The notes: generated by a model not told the origin, from the letters alone. Positions 24,431-33,570 are shown, counted from the first letter of the stretch. The stretch: DNA of 64,000 bases from UKL13-2 sp036394575 (GCA_036394575.1 DASWEY010000082.1:151105-215104); one strand, 5' to 3'. Numbers and translations are program-made.

Positions 24431-24560
24431 GGGACACCTCGGGGTTCGTCGGCAATGCCGTTGGCGGCGGCGGGGTTACACCATAAACCATTTGATAAGA
24501 TGCACCTGTCAAAGTTCATGCGCAAGATTTCGCGCGACTGTCAATTTGCCGGAGAAGTCC

Positions 24561-25700
24561 ATGCCGCCTGCCCCCCATCCCGCCCAACTGACCCGCGACT
24601 TGCTGCAATTCAATACCGTGAATCCGCCCGGCGCGGAACGCGACTGCGCGCGGCGGCTGGGAAAATTGCTTGAGGACGGCGGCTTCAGCGTCAGTTATCA
24701 CGAATTTGCGGATACGCGCACCAGCGTGGTCGCCACCATCGGCGGAAAACACGAAAAACCGCCGATCTGCTTTACCGGGCATCTTGATGTGGTGCCCCTG
24801 GGCATGGCCGCCTGGACGCGCGACCCCTTCGCCGGCGAGACCGATGGCGACCGCGTCTACGGACGTGGTTCGACCGATATGAAAGGCGGCGTGGCGGCGT
24901 TTGTGATTGCCGCGCTGAAGCTGGCGCCGCATCTGAAAAATTTACCCGGTATCACCCTGGTGCTGACTGCCGGCGAAGAAGTCGGTTGCGAGGGGGCGAA
25001 ATATCTTGCCGATGCGAAGGTATTGGACCGCGCCGGTGCCATCGTCATCGCCGAACCCACCGCCAACTATCCCTGCATCGGCCATCGCGGCCTGCTATGG
25101 GTGGAAATCGAATCCAAGGGTAAGACCGCGCATGCCTCGATGCCCGAGCAGGGCGTGAACGCCATCTTCAAGATGAACAAAATCATCGATGAGCTCGAAC
25201 GTTTCGACTGGCAGCATCATTGCGGCGTCGACTGTCACCACATGATGGGCAAACCCACCATGAATGTGGCGACCATCCATGGCGGCCTGAACACCAATTC
25301 GGTGCCGGATTCGGTGAAACTCACGGTGGATATGCGTACGGTGCCCGGCATTGATCATGTGCATCTCTGCCGCTCGATTCAAGCACTGATCGGGCAGCAG
25401 GGGACGGTGCGCAAGCTGGTGGAGACACCGGTGCTGTACTCCGAACCGGACGAGTGGATCGAAAGCGTATTTGATGTCGCCGCGCCCTTCGTGGATGCCA
25501 GGCCGACGCCCAAAACGATCATGTTTTCGACCGATGGCGCCGATCTGAAGCGCGCCTATGGCGGAACCATTCCGGCCGTGATCCTGGGACCCGGCCAGCC
25601 GGAACTGGCGCACCAGACCGACGAATGGTGTTCGCTGCGGCGCATCGATGAGTCGGTGGAAATCTTTGACCGCGTCATGCGCGAGTGGAACGGACTGTAG
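24561..25700 (+). CDS. M20 family deacylase (ArgE/DapE-like)
   Basis: A 379-residue metal-dependent amidohydrolase/peptidase. Metal ligands and catalytic residues are visible: CFTGHLDVVPLG (His, Asp), GRGSTDMKGGVAAF (Asp), LVLTAGEEVGCEG (catalytic Glu and ligand Glu), IAEPT (Asp/Glu site) and GPGQPELAHQTDEW (His). The dimerisation domain is at about 175-290. ArgE, DapE and other N-acyl-amino-acid deacylases share this architecture, so the substrate is uncertain. GGAGAAG lies before the ATG at 24561. It stands alone, with a lipoprotein gene divergent upstream and a TauE-type exporter converging on its 3' end. Confidence 0.85.
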   Translation: MPPAPHPAQLTRDLLQFNTVNPPGAERDCARRLGKLLEDGGFSVSYHEFADTRTSVVATIGGKHEKPPICFTGHLDVVPLGMAAWTRDPFAGETDGDRVYGRGSTDMKGGVAAFVIAALKLAPHLKNLPGITLVLTAGEEVGCEGAKYLADAKVLDRAGAIVIAEPTANYPCIGHRGLLWVEIESKGKTAHASMPEQGVNAIFKMNKIIDELERFDWQHHCGVDCHHMMGKPTMNVATIHGGLNTNSVPDSVKLTVDMRTVPGIDHVHLCRSIQALIGQQGTVRKLVETPVLYSEPDEWIESVFDVAAPFVDARPTPKTIMFSTDGADLKRAYGGTIPAVILGPGQPELAHQTDEWCSLRRIDESVEIFDRVMREWNGL

Positions 25701-25747
25701 CGGTTCGAAGGCAGCGACGGCCGCCGTCATATCGTTCGTTCAGCGGC

Positions 25748-26551
25748 TCAGACTGAAATCGCCATCTTGATGGCGAGGGCCACCAGGAAAATCATGAAGA
25801 CCTTCTTCAGCGTGTTTACCGGCATGCGATGCGCGAGTTTGGCGCCCCAAGGCGCCACCAGGAAGCTGGTGATGGCGATGCCGACAAAGGCCGGGATATA
25901 GACGTATCCCAGGCTCCATGGCGGCAGATTGTGATCCTGCAGGCCGGTCGCCACATAGCCCAGCGTACCAGCCAATGCGATCGGAAATCCGACCGCCGAC
26001 GAGGTGCCTATGGCATCGTGGATCTTGACATTGCACCAGGTCAGGAAAGTGATGGTCAGCACCGCGCCGCCGATGCCGGCAAGGCTCGACACGAACCCCA
26101 TCAGCAGGCCGAACAGTGTCATGCCCAGGCGGCCCGGCAGCTCGCGATGCGCCTGCGGCTTCACATTGAACACAAGCTGCGCCGCGAGGAAGCAAATGAA
26201 GCCGACGAAAAAATACTTGAGGAATGTGGTGCTGGAAAAATAGGCAAATACGGTGCCGATCAGAGTGCCGGCAAGGATTCCCGGGGTCATCAGCCTGACC
26301 ACGCTCCAGTTGACGGCCCCATGTGCATGGTGGGCGCGGGCGCTGGCGTAGGAGCCGGGCAGGATCGTCGCCATCGACGTGGCCAGCGCCATATGGATCA
26401 CATGATCCGAGGAATAACCCAGTTTGATGAAGGTGAGGGAAAGAATCGGCACCATCACCGAGCCGCCGCCGATGCCGAGCAGGCCCGCGAAGAAGCCGAC
26501 GAATACACCGGCCGCCAGGTAGATGGCCCAGTAGCTCAAATCAATCAGCAT
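25748..26551 (-). CDS. TauE/SafE family (DUF81) anion exporter
   Basis: A 267-residue membrane protein with about eight hydrophobic segments. Two repeats carry the glycine motif: GFFAGLLGIGGGSVMVPIL near the N-terminus and GFVSSLAGIGGAVLTITFL at about residues 150-168. This is the family of putative sulfite, sulfoacetate or other organic-sulfur anion exporters; substrate cannot be told from sequence. It converges with the M20 gene and lies about 66 nt downstream of the EVE gene on the same strand. Confidence 0.85.
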   Translation of the reverse strand: MLIDLSYWAIYLAAGVFVGFFAGLLGIGGGSVMVPILSLTFIKLGYSSDHVIHMALATSMATILPGSYASARAHHAHGAVNWSVVRLMTPGILAGTLIGTVFAYFSSTTFLKYFFVGFICFLAAQLVFNVKPQAHRELPGRLGMTLFGLLMGFVSSLAGIGGAVLTITFLTWCNVKIHDAIGTSSAVGFPIALAGTLGYVATGLQDHNLPPWSLGYVYIPAFVGIAITSFLVAPWGAKLAHRMPVNTLKKVFMIFLVALAIKMAISV

Positions 26552-26617
26552 GGCGAATCGCAGCGTACATCAGCAAGGGTGCGTCGGATGTGTGGCGCCG
26601 CGCAGGATCGTTGGCGC

Positions 26618-27082
26618 TCAACGTTTGTCGATCAGTTTGGAAATGTATTTCCAGTGGGCCGCGCTGACCGGCGTAATCGACAGACGATTGCCGCGTTGCA
26701 GGATCACCATGTCCTCCAGCGCGGCTTGCTCACGCATCATCGCCAGGGAAATAAGCGGGGTTTTACGCACCAGCTTTACATCCACCAAGTACCAGCGCGG
26801 CGCCTCAGGTTTGGCTTTGGCGTCGAAGTATTTGCTCTTCTTGTCGAACTGGGTGGCATCCGGGTAGGCAGAGGTCGATACGCTGGCAATACCGGCAATG
26901 CCGGGTTCCGGGCAGGAGGAATGATAAAAAAATACCTCGTCACCGATCTTCATCTGGTCGCGCATGAAATTGCGCGCCATATAGTTGCGTACCCCGAACC
27001 AGGCCACACTCTGGTTTTTTGCCCCGGCAAGATCGTCGATGGAAAACTCATCCGGTTCGGATTTCATCAGCCAGTAGGCCAT
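26618..27082 (-). CDS. EVE domain protein (PUA-like fold)
   Basis: A 154-residue single-domain protein. The family motif YWLMKSEPDEFSIDDL opens it, followed by W-GVRNYMARNFMRDQM-IGD-VFFYHSSC and GIAGIASVS, and the closing LS-PVS--W. EVE domains resemble the YTH fold and are thought to bind modified bases in DNA or RNA. The ATG at 27082 is preferred over the upstream start at 27163 because the domain begins there, and the extension would run into the 6S RNA gene. It follows ssrS on the same strand, as in many betaproteobacteria. Confidence 0.88.
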   Translation of the reverse strand: MAYWLMKSEPDEFSIDDLAGAKNQSVAWFGVRNYMARNFMRDQMKIGDEVFFYHSSCPEPGIAGIASVSTSAYPDATQFDKKSKYFDAKAKPEAPRWYLVDVKLVRKTPLISLAMMREQAALEDMVILQRGNRLSITPVSAAHWKYISKLIDKR

Positions 27083-27134
27083 AGGCGGAGCGGGGAATGA
27101 ATTGATGAAAAGGGTGAGGGAGTACGGCGGGGAA

Positions 27135-27308
27135 TGTGCTTGAGTGTTCGCTTGGGGCCGCACGCTTGAACCAGGGGTTCAAGGCGGAAGCTCACCGGAT
27201 GCCGTCAGGTACGTCCGCGTAGGACGCGCACACGGGCACCGCTGGGGCGGGCTTCCTCGACTAACGTCTATCGGTTCAAAGGTTGTAAGCCCCAAGCGAA
27301 CACCAAAT
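27135..27308 (-). ncRNA. ssrS: 6S RNA
   Basis: A stretch of about 170 nt on the minus strand, just downstream of zapA. Its ends, GTGTTCGCTTGGGGC (27289-27303 on the minus strand) and GCCCCAAGCGAACAC (27144-27158), form a perfect 15-bp helix, which matches the closing stem of 6S RNA. An unpaired central region with further partial helices (GGAAGCCCGCC / GGTGAGCTTCC) follows. 6S RNA mimics an open promoter and binds sigma-70 RNA polymerase, lowering transcription in stationary phase. The position zapA-ssrS is conserved from E. coli. Exact ends are estimated. Confidence 0.85.
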
Positions 27309-27350
27309 CACATTCCTGCGGTGACTTGATGCAGTGCGCTCGAAGGGCGC

Positions 27351-27698
27351 TTAAAACAATTTTTCCTGATCGGAAACTGCCTTGTCGATAATACCTTCGA
27401 ACAATTCCATTTTACGCCTGACGAAGTCTTCGTCAACGGAAATATCGGCGGGGCGGTGGCTGCGGCCGCCCTGTGTCTGCAGATGCTCATGGGCGATGTT
27501 GAGCGCGGCCATGATGGCAATCCGTTCATTGCCGACCACCTTGCCGCCATCGCGGATTTCCTTCATTTTTTTATTCAGCAAATCGACCGAAGCCACCAGC
27601 TGGCGCTCTTCGCCGTCGGGCGCCGCGACGCGAAACTCGCGTCCCATGACATTGATGGTAATGCCCTTGGCATCTTTCGGCTCACGCGCGGTGCTCAT
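27351..27698 (-). CDS. zapA: cell division protein ZapA
   Basis: A 115-residue FtsZ-ring stabilising protein. ITINVMGREFRVAAPDGEERQLVASVDLLNKKMKEIRD is the ZapA globular head, with GNERIAIMAALNIAHEHL leading into the C-terminal coiled coil. ZapA bundles FtsZ filaments and bridges to ZapB. The start overlaps the stop of the upstream small coiled-coil gene by 4 nt, so the two are translationally coupled. 6S RNA follows on the same strand. Confidence 0.93.
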   Translation of the reverse strand: MSTAREPKDAKGITINVMGREFRVAAPDGEERQLVASVDLLNKKMKEIRDGGKVVGNERIAIMAALNIAHEHLQTQGGRSHRPADISVDEDFVRRKMELFEGIIDKAVSDQEKLF

Positions 27699-27904
27699 GG
27701 CCGCTCATCCTCGGTTTCCGGAATTTGCGCAAGCAGCGCCTCGATACGCGTTTTTGCCTGGTCGAGTTTTTCCGACAAGCGTTTGACCTCGTCTGCCCTG
27801 GTGGCAACGGTTTGACGCAACTCATTGTTTTCGGCGCGCAAACGCTGAAACAAGGTGACAAAGTTGTTGAGCTTCTCTTCGAAGCGCAGGATATCGGATT
27901 CCAT
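27695..27904 (-). CDS. zapB: small coiled-coil protein (TIGR02449/ZapB-like)
   Basis: A 69-residue protein that is almost entirely a heptad-rich coiled coil, from MESDILRFEEKLNNFVTLFQRLRAENNELRQ to KLDQAKTRIEALLAQIPE. This is the pattern of the TIGR02449/ZapB-like proteins encoded immediately before zapA in many betaproteobacteria. ZapB of E. coli connects the Z ring to the nucleoid through MatP. The frame is open 36 nt further upstream, but the ATG at 27904 begins the conserved region. The symbol rests on family and position, not on length identity with E. coli ZapB. Confidence 0.78.
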   Translation of the reverse strand: MESDILRFEEKLNNFVTLFQRLRAENNELRQTVATRADEVKRLSEKLDQAKTRIEALLAQIPETEDERP

Positions 27905-28054
27905 AGATTGAATGTATCGGAAAAAGCCCTGTTCGGTCAATGGTTAAGCGCACATAGTGAAAGTCTCTTGGGAAATTGACGTCGGCGTCGGCAAAGTAGC
28001 CTGTACGCGATCCGGGCCTATCGCCGCCTTGGCGAAAATGATAATAATTCCCGC

Positions 28055-30127
28055 ATGATTCCCTCAACGCCCCCCGCCGACCATGAGGATGACTTGTCGG
28101 CGGCCCAGCAGCTGCGGCTGCTGGCCGATAATCTGCCGGCGCTCATCGCTTATTTCACGGTTGAGAATCTGTGCTGCCGGTTCGCCAATGAGGCTTATGC
28201 GAAAACCTATGGATTCGACACCGAATCCATCGTCGGCAAGAGCGTGCAGGAAGTGATCGGCGTCGAAGCCTACGCGGCCATTCGCCCCTACATTGACCGC
28301 CTGGTCGGCGGTGAAACCGTCAGTTATGAGCGCGAATTGACGATGCCGGACGGCGAGGCGCGCATCATTGAAGTCAATCTGCTGCCCCACGTGGGCGCGC
28401 TGGGCAAGCCCAGCGCCGCATTCGTGCTGATCCACGACATTACCAAGCACCGGCTCGCCGAAAAGGCAATCCGGGACAGCGAAGAGCGTCTGCTGAAATT
28501 CGCCGACGCCACCAGTGAGGCCATCGTATTTTTTGAGGGCGGCGTGGTCACGGATATGAACGATGCGGCCGCGCGTCTGGTGCGCCTGCCGATCGAGCAG
28601 GCAATCGGCCGTCAGGTAATGGATTTCGTTGCACCAGAGTCGGTTGAAATGGTCGTCAACAATATCCATGCCGGCTTCGAGCGGCCCTACGAGGGCGTGG
28701 TGCTGCGGGCGGACGGCACCACGGTTGCCGCAGAGTTCGTCGGCAAATCCATTGTCTACAGGGGCAAAACACTGCGCATGACGGTGATTCGCGACATCAG
28801 CGACCGCAAGCAGGCCGAGGCGCGCATCCAGTTTCTGGCGCATCATGACATGCTGACGCACCTGCCGAATCGCGCCATGTTGATGGACAGGCTGCAAGTG
28901 GTGCTGGCCGGTGCAAAACGTCAGGGCAAACAGGTCGGGATCCTGTTTATCGACCTTGACGATTTCAAGGCAATCAATGATTCGCTGGGTCATTTTGCCG
29001 GCGACCAGGTGCTGAAACGGGTCGCACAGCGTCTGCAGTCCTGTCTGCGCGGCGCCGATCTGGTGGGCCGCCTGGGCGGCGATGAATTCCTGGTGGCGAT
29101 TACCGATCTCGACAATGCCGCCGATATTGCCCCGATTGCCGAAAAGATCGCGCAATCGATCTGTGAACCGGTTTCATTTGAAGACCAGGTCCTGACAGTA
29201 TCGGGCTCGATCGGGATCAGCGTCTATCCCCAGCACGGCGAAAGCCCCGACGCACTGATTCGAAACGCCGATGCGGCGATGTATCTCGCTAAGGAGGATG
29301 GTCGCAACAGCTTCCGGTTCTTCGTGCCCGGCCTTGCCGCGTCGGCCCTTGAGTCCTTGTCGATGGAGTCCGGGATTCGCCGGGCCATCAGGGCGATCGA
29401 ATTCACCCTGCACTACCAGCCGGAGGTCGATACCTCAAGCGGCAAAGTCAGCGCGGTTGAAGCCTTGATTCGCTGGAAGCACCCGGAACTGGGTTTGCTG
29501 GGACCCGATAAATTCATCTCCATCGCCGAACACCGCGGCCTGATCATGCCGATTGGCCGCTGGGTGCTTGCCGAGGCCGTCCGGCAGGGCCGCGCCTGGC
29601 TGGATGCCGGGGTGCGCGTGCCGATCGCCGTGAATATATCGGCAGTGCAACTGAAGCAGAAGGATCTGGCCTCCAGCTTGGAGGGCCTGCTGCGCGAATA
29701 CGATCTGCCCGGCGAGCTGTTGCAGCTTGAGATCGGCGAGAACCTGTTCATGGAGGACGTCTCATCCCTGGGCGCCACCCTGTCCGATCTGCACGACTTG
29801 GGGCTGACCCTGGTGGTGGACGATTTCGGCACCGGTTACTCCTCGCTGTCGCAACTGAAGCGCTTCCCGATCGACAAAATCAAGATTGACCGCTCGTTCA
29901 TACGCAATATTCCCGACGGGATCGATGACGGCAGCATCACTGTTGCGATCATCAACCTCGCTGCCAGCCTCGGCTTGCGGGTGGCGGCCGGAGGCGTTGA
30001 AAACAACGGGCAGCTGGCGTTCCTCAAACGTCATCGCTGCGACTGTGTGACGGGTTTTCTCATGTCGCACCCGCTGCCGCCCGGGGAAATGCTTGCCTGG
30101 TTGCAACAACACGAAACGGGATGCTGA
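28055..30127 (+). CDS. PAS-PAS-GGDEF-EAL protein with degenerate EAL domain
   Basis: A 690-residue soluble protein. Two PAS domains (about 20-140 and 145-265), GGDEF (about 268-430) and EAL (about 440-690). The cyclase domain is complete: GGDEF at 341-345 with an RGAD inhibitory site before it. In the EAL domain EALIRW (469), VNIS, DDFGTGYSS and KIDRSF are kept. The usual AEGVE, whose first Glu is the catalytic base in RocR, is AGGVE here (Gly646). The Gln of the YQG motif is Thr666. I infer a diguanylate cyclase whose EAL part may bind but not cut c-di-GMP. It is divergent from zapB and followed by a cobalamin riboswitch. Confidence 0.88.
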   Translation: MIPSTPPADHEDDLSAAQQLRLLADNLPALIAYFTVENLCCRFANEAYAKTYGFDTESIVGKSVQEVIGVEAYAAIRPYIDRLVGGETVSYERELTMPDGEARIIEVNLLPHVGALGKPSAAFVLIHDITKHRLAEKAIRDSEERLLKFADATSEAIVFFEGGVVTDMNDAAARLVRLPIEQAIGRQVMDFVAPESVEMVVNNIHAGFERPYEGVVLRADGTTVAAEFVGKSIVYRGKTLRMTVIRDISDRKQAEARIQFLAHHDMLTHLPNRAMLMDRLQVVLAGAKRQGKQVGILFIDLDDFKAINDSLGHFAGDQVLKRVAQRLQSCLRGADLVGRLGGDEFLVAITDLDNAADIAPIAEKIAQSICEPVSFEDQVLTVSGSIGISVYPQHGESPDALIRNADAAMYLAKEDGRNSFRFFVPGLAASALESLSMESGIRRAIRAIEFTLHYQPEVDTSSGKVSAVEALIRWKHPELGLLGPDKFISIAEHRGLIMPIGRWVLAEAVRQGRAWLDAGVRVPIAVNISAVQLKQKDLASSLEGLLREYDLPGELLQLEIGENLFMEDVSSLGATLSDLHDLGLTLVVDDFGTGYSSLSQLKRFPIDKIKIDRSFIRNIPDGIDDGSITVAIINLAASLGLRVAAGGVENNGQLAFLKRHRCDCVTGFLMSHPLPPGEMLAWLQQHETGC

Positions 30128-30163
30128 TGCCGGCCCCGAGGGGCGTGTAAGATACCAAGCGTA

Positions 30164-30358
30164 CAAGGTGCTTCGTCCGCCAGGGCGAAGTTAAACGGGA
30201 AGCGTGTGACGTCGGTCTGATATTCACGCACTGCCCCCGCAACGGTGATGGGTTTTAGTCGGCGCATATAACCACTGGATGGCGGCTTCATCCGGGAAGG
30301 GTGCGTCAAGGAACGATCGCAATCGGGATCGTTCGCCCCTCAGTCCGGATACCGGCCT
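30164..30358 (+). promoter_or_regulatory. cobalamin (B12) riboswitch
   Basis: Conserved parts occur in the right order: AAGGTGCTTCGTCC, GTTAAACGGGAAGCGTG, the core CACTGCCCCCGCAACGGTGA, then GGGAAGGGTGCGTC, and the closing box CAGTCCGGATACCGGCC. It precedes a BtuB-type receptor gene, the classical target. When adenosylcobalamin is bound, expression of the receptor is normally turned off. Exact ends are estimated. Confidence 0.9.
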
Positions 30359-30481
30359 TGCACCGCGGCTGCGCTCCCCCAAGGGGACGCTTTCGCGCCA
30401 GTGTGTGCGGACGGCAGCTGCCCCGCGCATGAATATCCATATGGCTTGCGGGGACGCTAGCCGACACTACGAAAATCCATT
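30359..30481 (+). promoter_or_regulatory. expression platform between B12 riboswitch and btuB
   Basis: This 123-nt segment contains a hairpin with CCCCGC (about 30421) pairing with GCGGGG (about 30447), and a second GC-rich palindrome near 30376 (CCCCC-AA-GGGG). There is no U-tract and no good ribosome binding site before the btuB ATG, so control may act on translation initiation or through a folding switch. This is inference. Confidence 0.45.
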
Positions 30482-32365
30482 ATGAGACCCCTATCGCCCG
30501 ATCGTTACCAAGTACGATTTGCATTTGCACGCCTGTTGTCGCTGATATACGCTGTTCCTGTTGCCGCCCTCGCGGCCTCCGCATCTACCGTCCTGTATGC
30601 CGAAACCGGTTCACCCGCCGGCATTGCGCTCGACAGCCTGATTGTCACTGCCACACGCACCCGGCAAAGTGCCGGCGATACGCTTGCACAGGTGGCGGTT
30701 ATCACCCGCGACGACATCGAAGCCGCCGGTACGGCCACCCTGGCTGAATTGCTGCAACGCAAGGCTGGTGTCGAAATCCGCAGTACTGGCGGTCCCGGAC
30801 AGCCTGCCGGCGTGTTCATTCGTGGCGCCAGCAGTTCGCAAACCCTGTTGCTGGTGGACGGTTTGCGCGTGGGCTCGGTGACGGCCGGAAGCCCCGCATT
30901 CGAGAATATTCCGCTTGAACTGATCGAACGCATCGAGGTCGTCAAAGGCCCGCTGTCCGGGCTGTACGGCTCGGACGCGATCGGCGGCGTCGTGCAGATA
31001 TTCACGCGTTCCGACGGTCGCGCGCGACTGAGCGCGGACGTGGGGGCCGGCTCCTATTCCAACCGCATCGCCAACGCCGGATTCACGGCGGTCGAAGGCA
31101 GGACGGCATTCACGCTCAATGCGGGTTATCAGGAGGTTGCCGCGCCACGCTCGGCCAGCAACCCGGATGCCGGACCCTTTACCTATAATCCGGATCGCGA
31201 TCCCTACCGCAATTCGAATGTACTCGCCAAGCTGTCGCACACTCTGTCGTCGGGGGCCAATTTCGCCGCCAGCGCATGGCAATCGGTCGGCCATACGAAA
31301 TTCGATTCGGGGCCGGCGGACGATCCCTCGAACAAGCAGATCCTGTCGGGTATCCAGATCAGTGCCGATAACCAGTTTACGACGTTCTGGAAATCGAGCC
31401 TGCGAGTTGGCCAGACCAGCGACGATATCCGCTTCGCCTCGGCATTCCCCGATACCTTCAAATCCACGCAAAATCAGGGGATCTGGTTTAACGAACTCAA
31501 AACCGGGTTCGGCGATTTGAATGCAGGCGCGGAGTTGCGCAAAGAAAAAGTTTCCTCCGCCAATACCGACTACGACGCCAGGACCCGCGACACGCGCGCC
31601 ATGTTTGCCGGCTATCTGGGTCGGCTGGGCGCGAATCAGCTTGATTTCACCCTGCGCCGCGACCAGGAGGATCAGTTTGGCCGCCGCAATACTGGCTCGA
31701 TTGCCTACGGCTATGCACTGACCAGCGCACTCAAGGTCTATGCGCACGCCGGCCGTGCGTTTCGCGCGCCGAGCTTCAACGATCTTTATTACCCCGGCTT
31801 TTCCAACCCGCTATTGAAACCGGAACGCAGCAAACAGGCAGAGGCCGGCCTGAAGCTCGGCGAGCCCGGCTACAACATGAGCCTGGTCTATTTTGATAAT
31901 CGCATCGATGATCTCATCGTCTTCGACCTGGCGACTTTCCTGCCACAGAACATCGCTCGGGCCCGTATCAAGGGCTGGGAGTTTGGCGGGGACACCGTGA
32001 TTGGTGGTGTCGTCCTCAAAGCCGCCTTGACGGTACAGCAACCCGAAGATGCGGATACCGGCAAGCAGTTGCGTTCCCGTGCCAGGCAATTTGGCAGCGT
32101 GGGGGCATCGCGGTCGTTCGGCGCCTGGACATTGAGCGGAGATATCACGGCCAGCGGCAAGCGCTTCGACTCGGGAGACGAGGATTCGGGCTCGCGCATG
32201 GCGGGATATGTCTTGTTGAATGCCGCCGTCCATTACCGGCTGGACAAGACCTGGAGCCTGGAGTTGGGCGGGCAGAACCTCGGTAATCGCGATTACGAAC
32301 TGGCCCGCGGCTACAACACGCCGCAACGTACGGTGTTCCTGCGCGTCAGGGCGATCGCGTTCTAG
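30482..32365 (+). CDS. btuB: TonB-dependent vitamin B12 receptor BtuB-like
   Basis: A 627-residue outer-membrane receptor. A signal peptide (about 1-40) is followed by a TonB box (LDSLIVTATRTR), then the plug domain (about 55-165: GVEIRSTGG, FIRGASSSQTLLLVDGLRVG, LIERIEVVKGPLSGLYGSDAIGGVVQIFT) and a barrel of about 22 strands ending in RVRAIAF. The plug and the upstream cobalamin riboswitch identify cobalamin as substrate. No btuFCD or cob genes follow; the next genes are LPS glycosyltransferases. The long N-terminal extension before the signal core is unusual but the ATG at 30482 is the only reasonable start. Confidence 0.9.
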   Translation: MRPLSPDRYQVRFAFARLLSLIYAVPVAALAASASTVLYAETGSPAGIALDSLIVTATRTRQSAGDTLAQVAVITRDDIEAAGTATLAELLQRKAGVEIRSTGGPGQPAGVFIRGASSSQTLLLVDGLRVGSVTAGSPAFENIPLELIERIEVVKGPLSGLYGSDAIGGVVQIFTRSDGRARLSADVGAGSYSNRIANAGFTAVEGRTAFTLNAGYQEVAAPRSASNPDAGPFTYNPDRDPYRNSNVLAKLSHTLSSGANFAASAWQSVGHTKFDSGPADDPSNKQILSGIQISADNQFTTFWKSSLRVGQTSDDIRFASAFPDTFKSTQNQGIWFNELKTGFGDLNAGAELRKEKVSSANTDYDARTRDTRAMFAGYLGRLGANQLDFTLRRDQEDQFGRRNTGSIAYGYALTSALKVYAHAGRAFRAPSFNDLYYPGFSNPLLKPERSKQAEAGLKLGEPGYNMSLVYFDNRIDDLIVFDLATFLPQNIARARIKGWEFGGDTVIGGVVLKAALTVQQPEDADTGKQLRSRARQFGSVGASRSFGAWTLSGDITASGKRFDSGDEDSGSRMAGYVLLNAAVHYRLDKTWSLELGGQNLGNRDYELARGYNTPQRTVFLRVRAIAF

Positions 32366-32463
32366 TCCGTGAGGGTGGCCGGGTGGGGTCTCATCCGCCC
32401 GGTTAGGCGCATCCTGAGGGCGGCATTTGTGGCAAAGGGCATGAATTCTGCTATCTTCGGGGC

Positions 32464-33570
32464 ATGCTCAAAGACGCCGTCAACCTCGCCGATATCCAGC
32501 GCGCGCTGGTCATCAAACTTCGCCATCACGGCGATGTGCTGCTCACCTCCCCGGTCTTCCAGGTGCTGAAAAACCATGCGCCGCATATCGAGACCGACGC
32601 GCTGGTCTATGAAGACACGCGCGAAATGCTGACGGAACATCCGGCGATCACGCAGGTATTCACCATCGACCGCAGGTGGAAGGAAAAAGGCGTCATCAAC
32701 CAGGTGATGCACGAGGCGGCACTGCTCAGGCAATTGCGCCTGCGTCGCTACGATCTGGTACTGCACCTCACCGAGCATCCGCGCGGAGCCTGGCTGACGC
32801 GTTTGCTGCGGCCGCGTTTTGCGGTTGCGCAACGCGCTGTCGGCATCAATGAGGGCCGTGATTCGCATTGGTGGAAGTCGAGCTTCACCCATACCTATCC
32901 GACCCCGCGCGCCACCTTCCGTCATACCGTTGAAAGCAATCTCGACGCATTGCGGCGCATCGGCGTACAGCCGGACAGTGCCGAAAAAAAACTGGTGTTG
33001 GTCCCAGGCGAAGCGGCAGAACGAAAAGTCGAGGCGCTGATGGCCACTCATGGCATCAGCCACAAGCGCTTCATTCATATTCATCCGACTTCGCGCTGGT
33101 TTTTCAAGACCTGGCCGGCACCGCGGTTTGCCGAGTTGATCCTGGAGTTGGGCCGCGCCGGGCAGCGCGTAGTCCTCACCGCGGCGCCGACCGGCGACGA
33201 ACGCGAAATGATTGCCGCGATCAAGACGCAGTTGAAGGCGCCCGTGGTGGATTTGACGGGTGCCCTGTCCCTCAAGGAACTGGCGGCGCTGACAGCCCGC
33301 GCCCGCATTTTTGTCGGCGTGGATTCGGCTCCGATGCATATGGCCGCAGCCATGCAGACGCCGACCGTGGCGCTGTTCGGCCCCTCCGGCGAGGCCCACT
33401 GGGGACCCTGGGGCGTGGTCCATCGCATCGTCTCCTCGCAGGACCCGCGACACACCTGCCGCCCCTGCGGCAACGACGGTTGCGGCGGTTCGAAGGTAAG
33501 CGAATGCCTGACCGAGCTGCCGGTAGCCCAGGTGTTGGCGGCGGTCAATGAACTTCTGGCGACGACGTGA
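32464..33570 (+). CDS. LPS heptosyltransferase, glycosyltransferase family 9 (WaaQ-like)
   Basis: A 368-residue GT9 enzyme. The N-terminal RALVIKLRHHGDVLLTSPVFQVLK is the acceptor-domain signature, and FIHIHPTSRWFFKTWPAPRFAELI, VVLTAAPTGDE, LTGALSLKELAALTARARIFVGVDSAPMHMAAAMQTP and VALFGPSGEAHWGPWG form the donor domain. The pattern is that of heptosyltransferase III (WaaQ/RfaQ), which adds a branching heptose to LPS inner core. The stop overlaps the GTG start of the next glycosyltransferase. It probably begins a core-assembly operon with the next two genes. Confidence 0.87.
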   Translation: MLKDAVNLADIQRALVIKLRHHGDVLLTSPVFQVLKNHAPHIETDALVYEDTREMLTEHPAITQVFTIDRRWKEKGVINQVMHEAALLRQLRLRRYDLVLHLTEHPRGAWLTRLLRPRFAVAQRAVGINEGRDSHWWKSSFTHTYPTPRATFRHTVESNLDALRRIGVQPDSAEKKLVLVPGEAAERKVEALMATHGISHKRFIHIHPTSRWFFKTWPAPRFAELILELGRAGQRVVLTAAPTGDEREMIAAIKTQLKAPVVDLTGALSLKELAALTARARIFVGVDSAPMHMAAAMQTPTVALFGPSGEAHWGPWGVVHRIVSSQDPRHTCRPCGNDGCGGSKVSECLTELPVAQVLAAVNELLATT

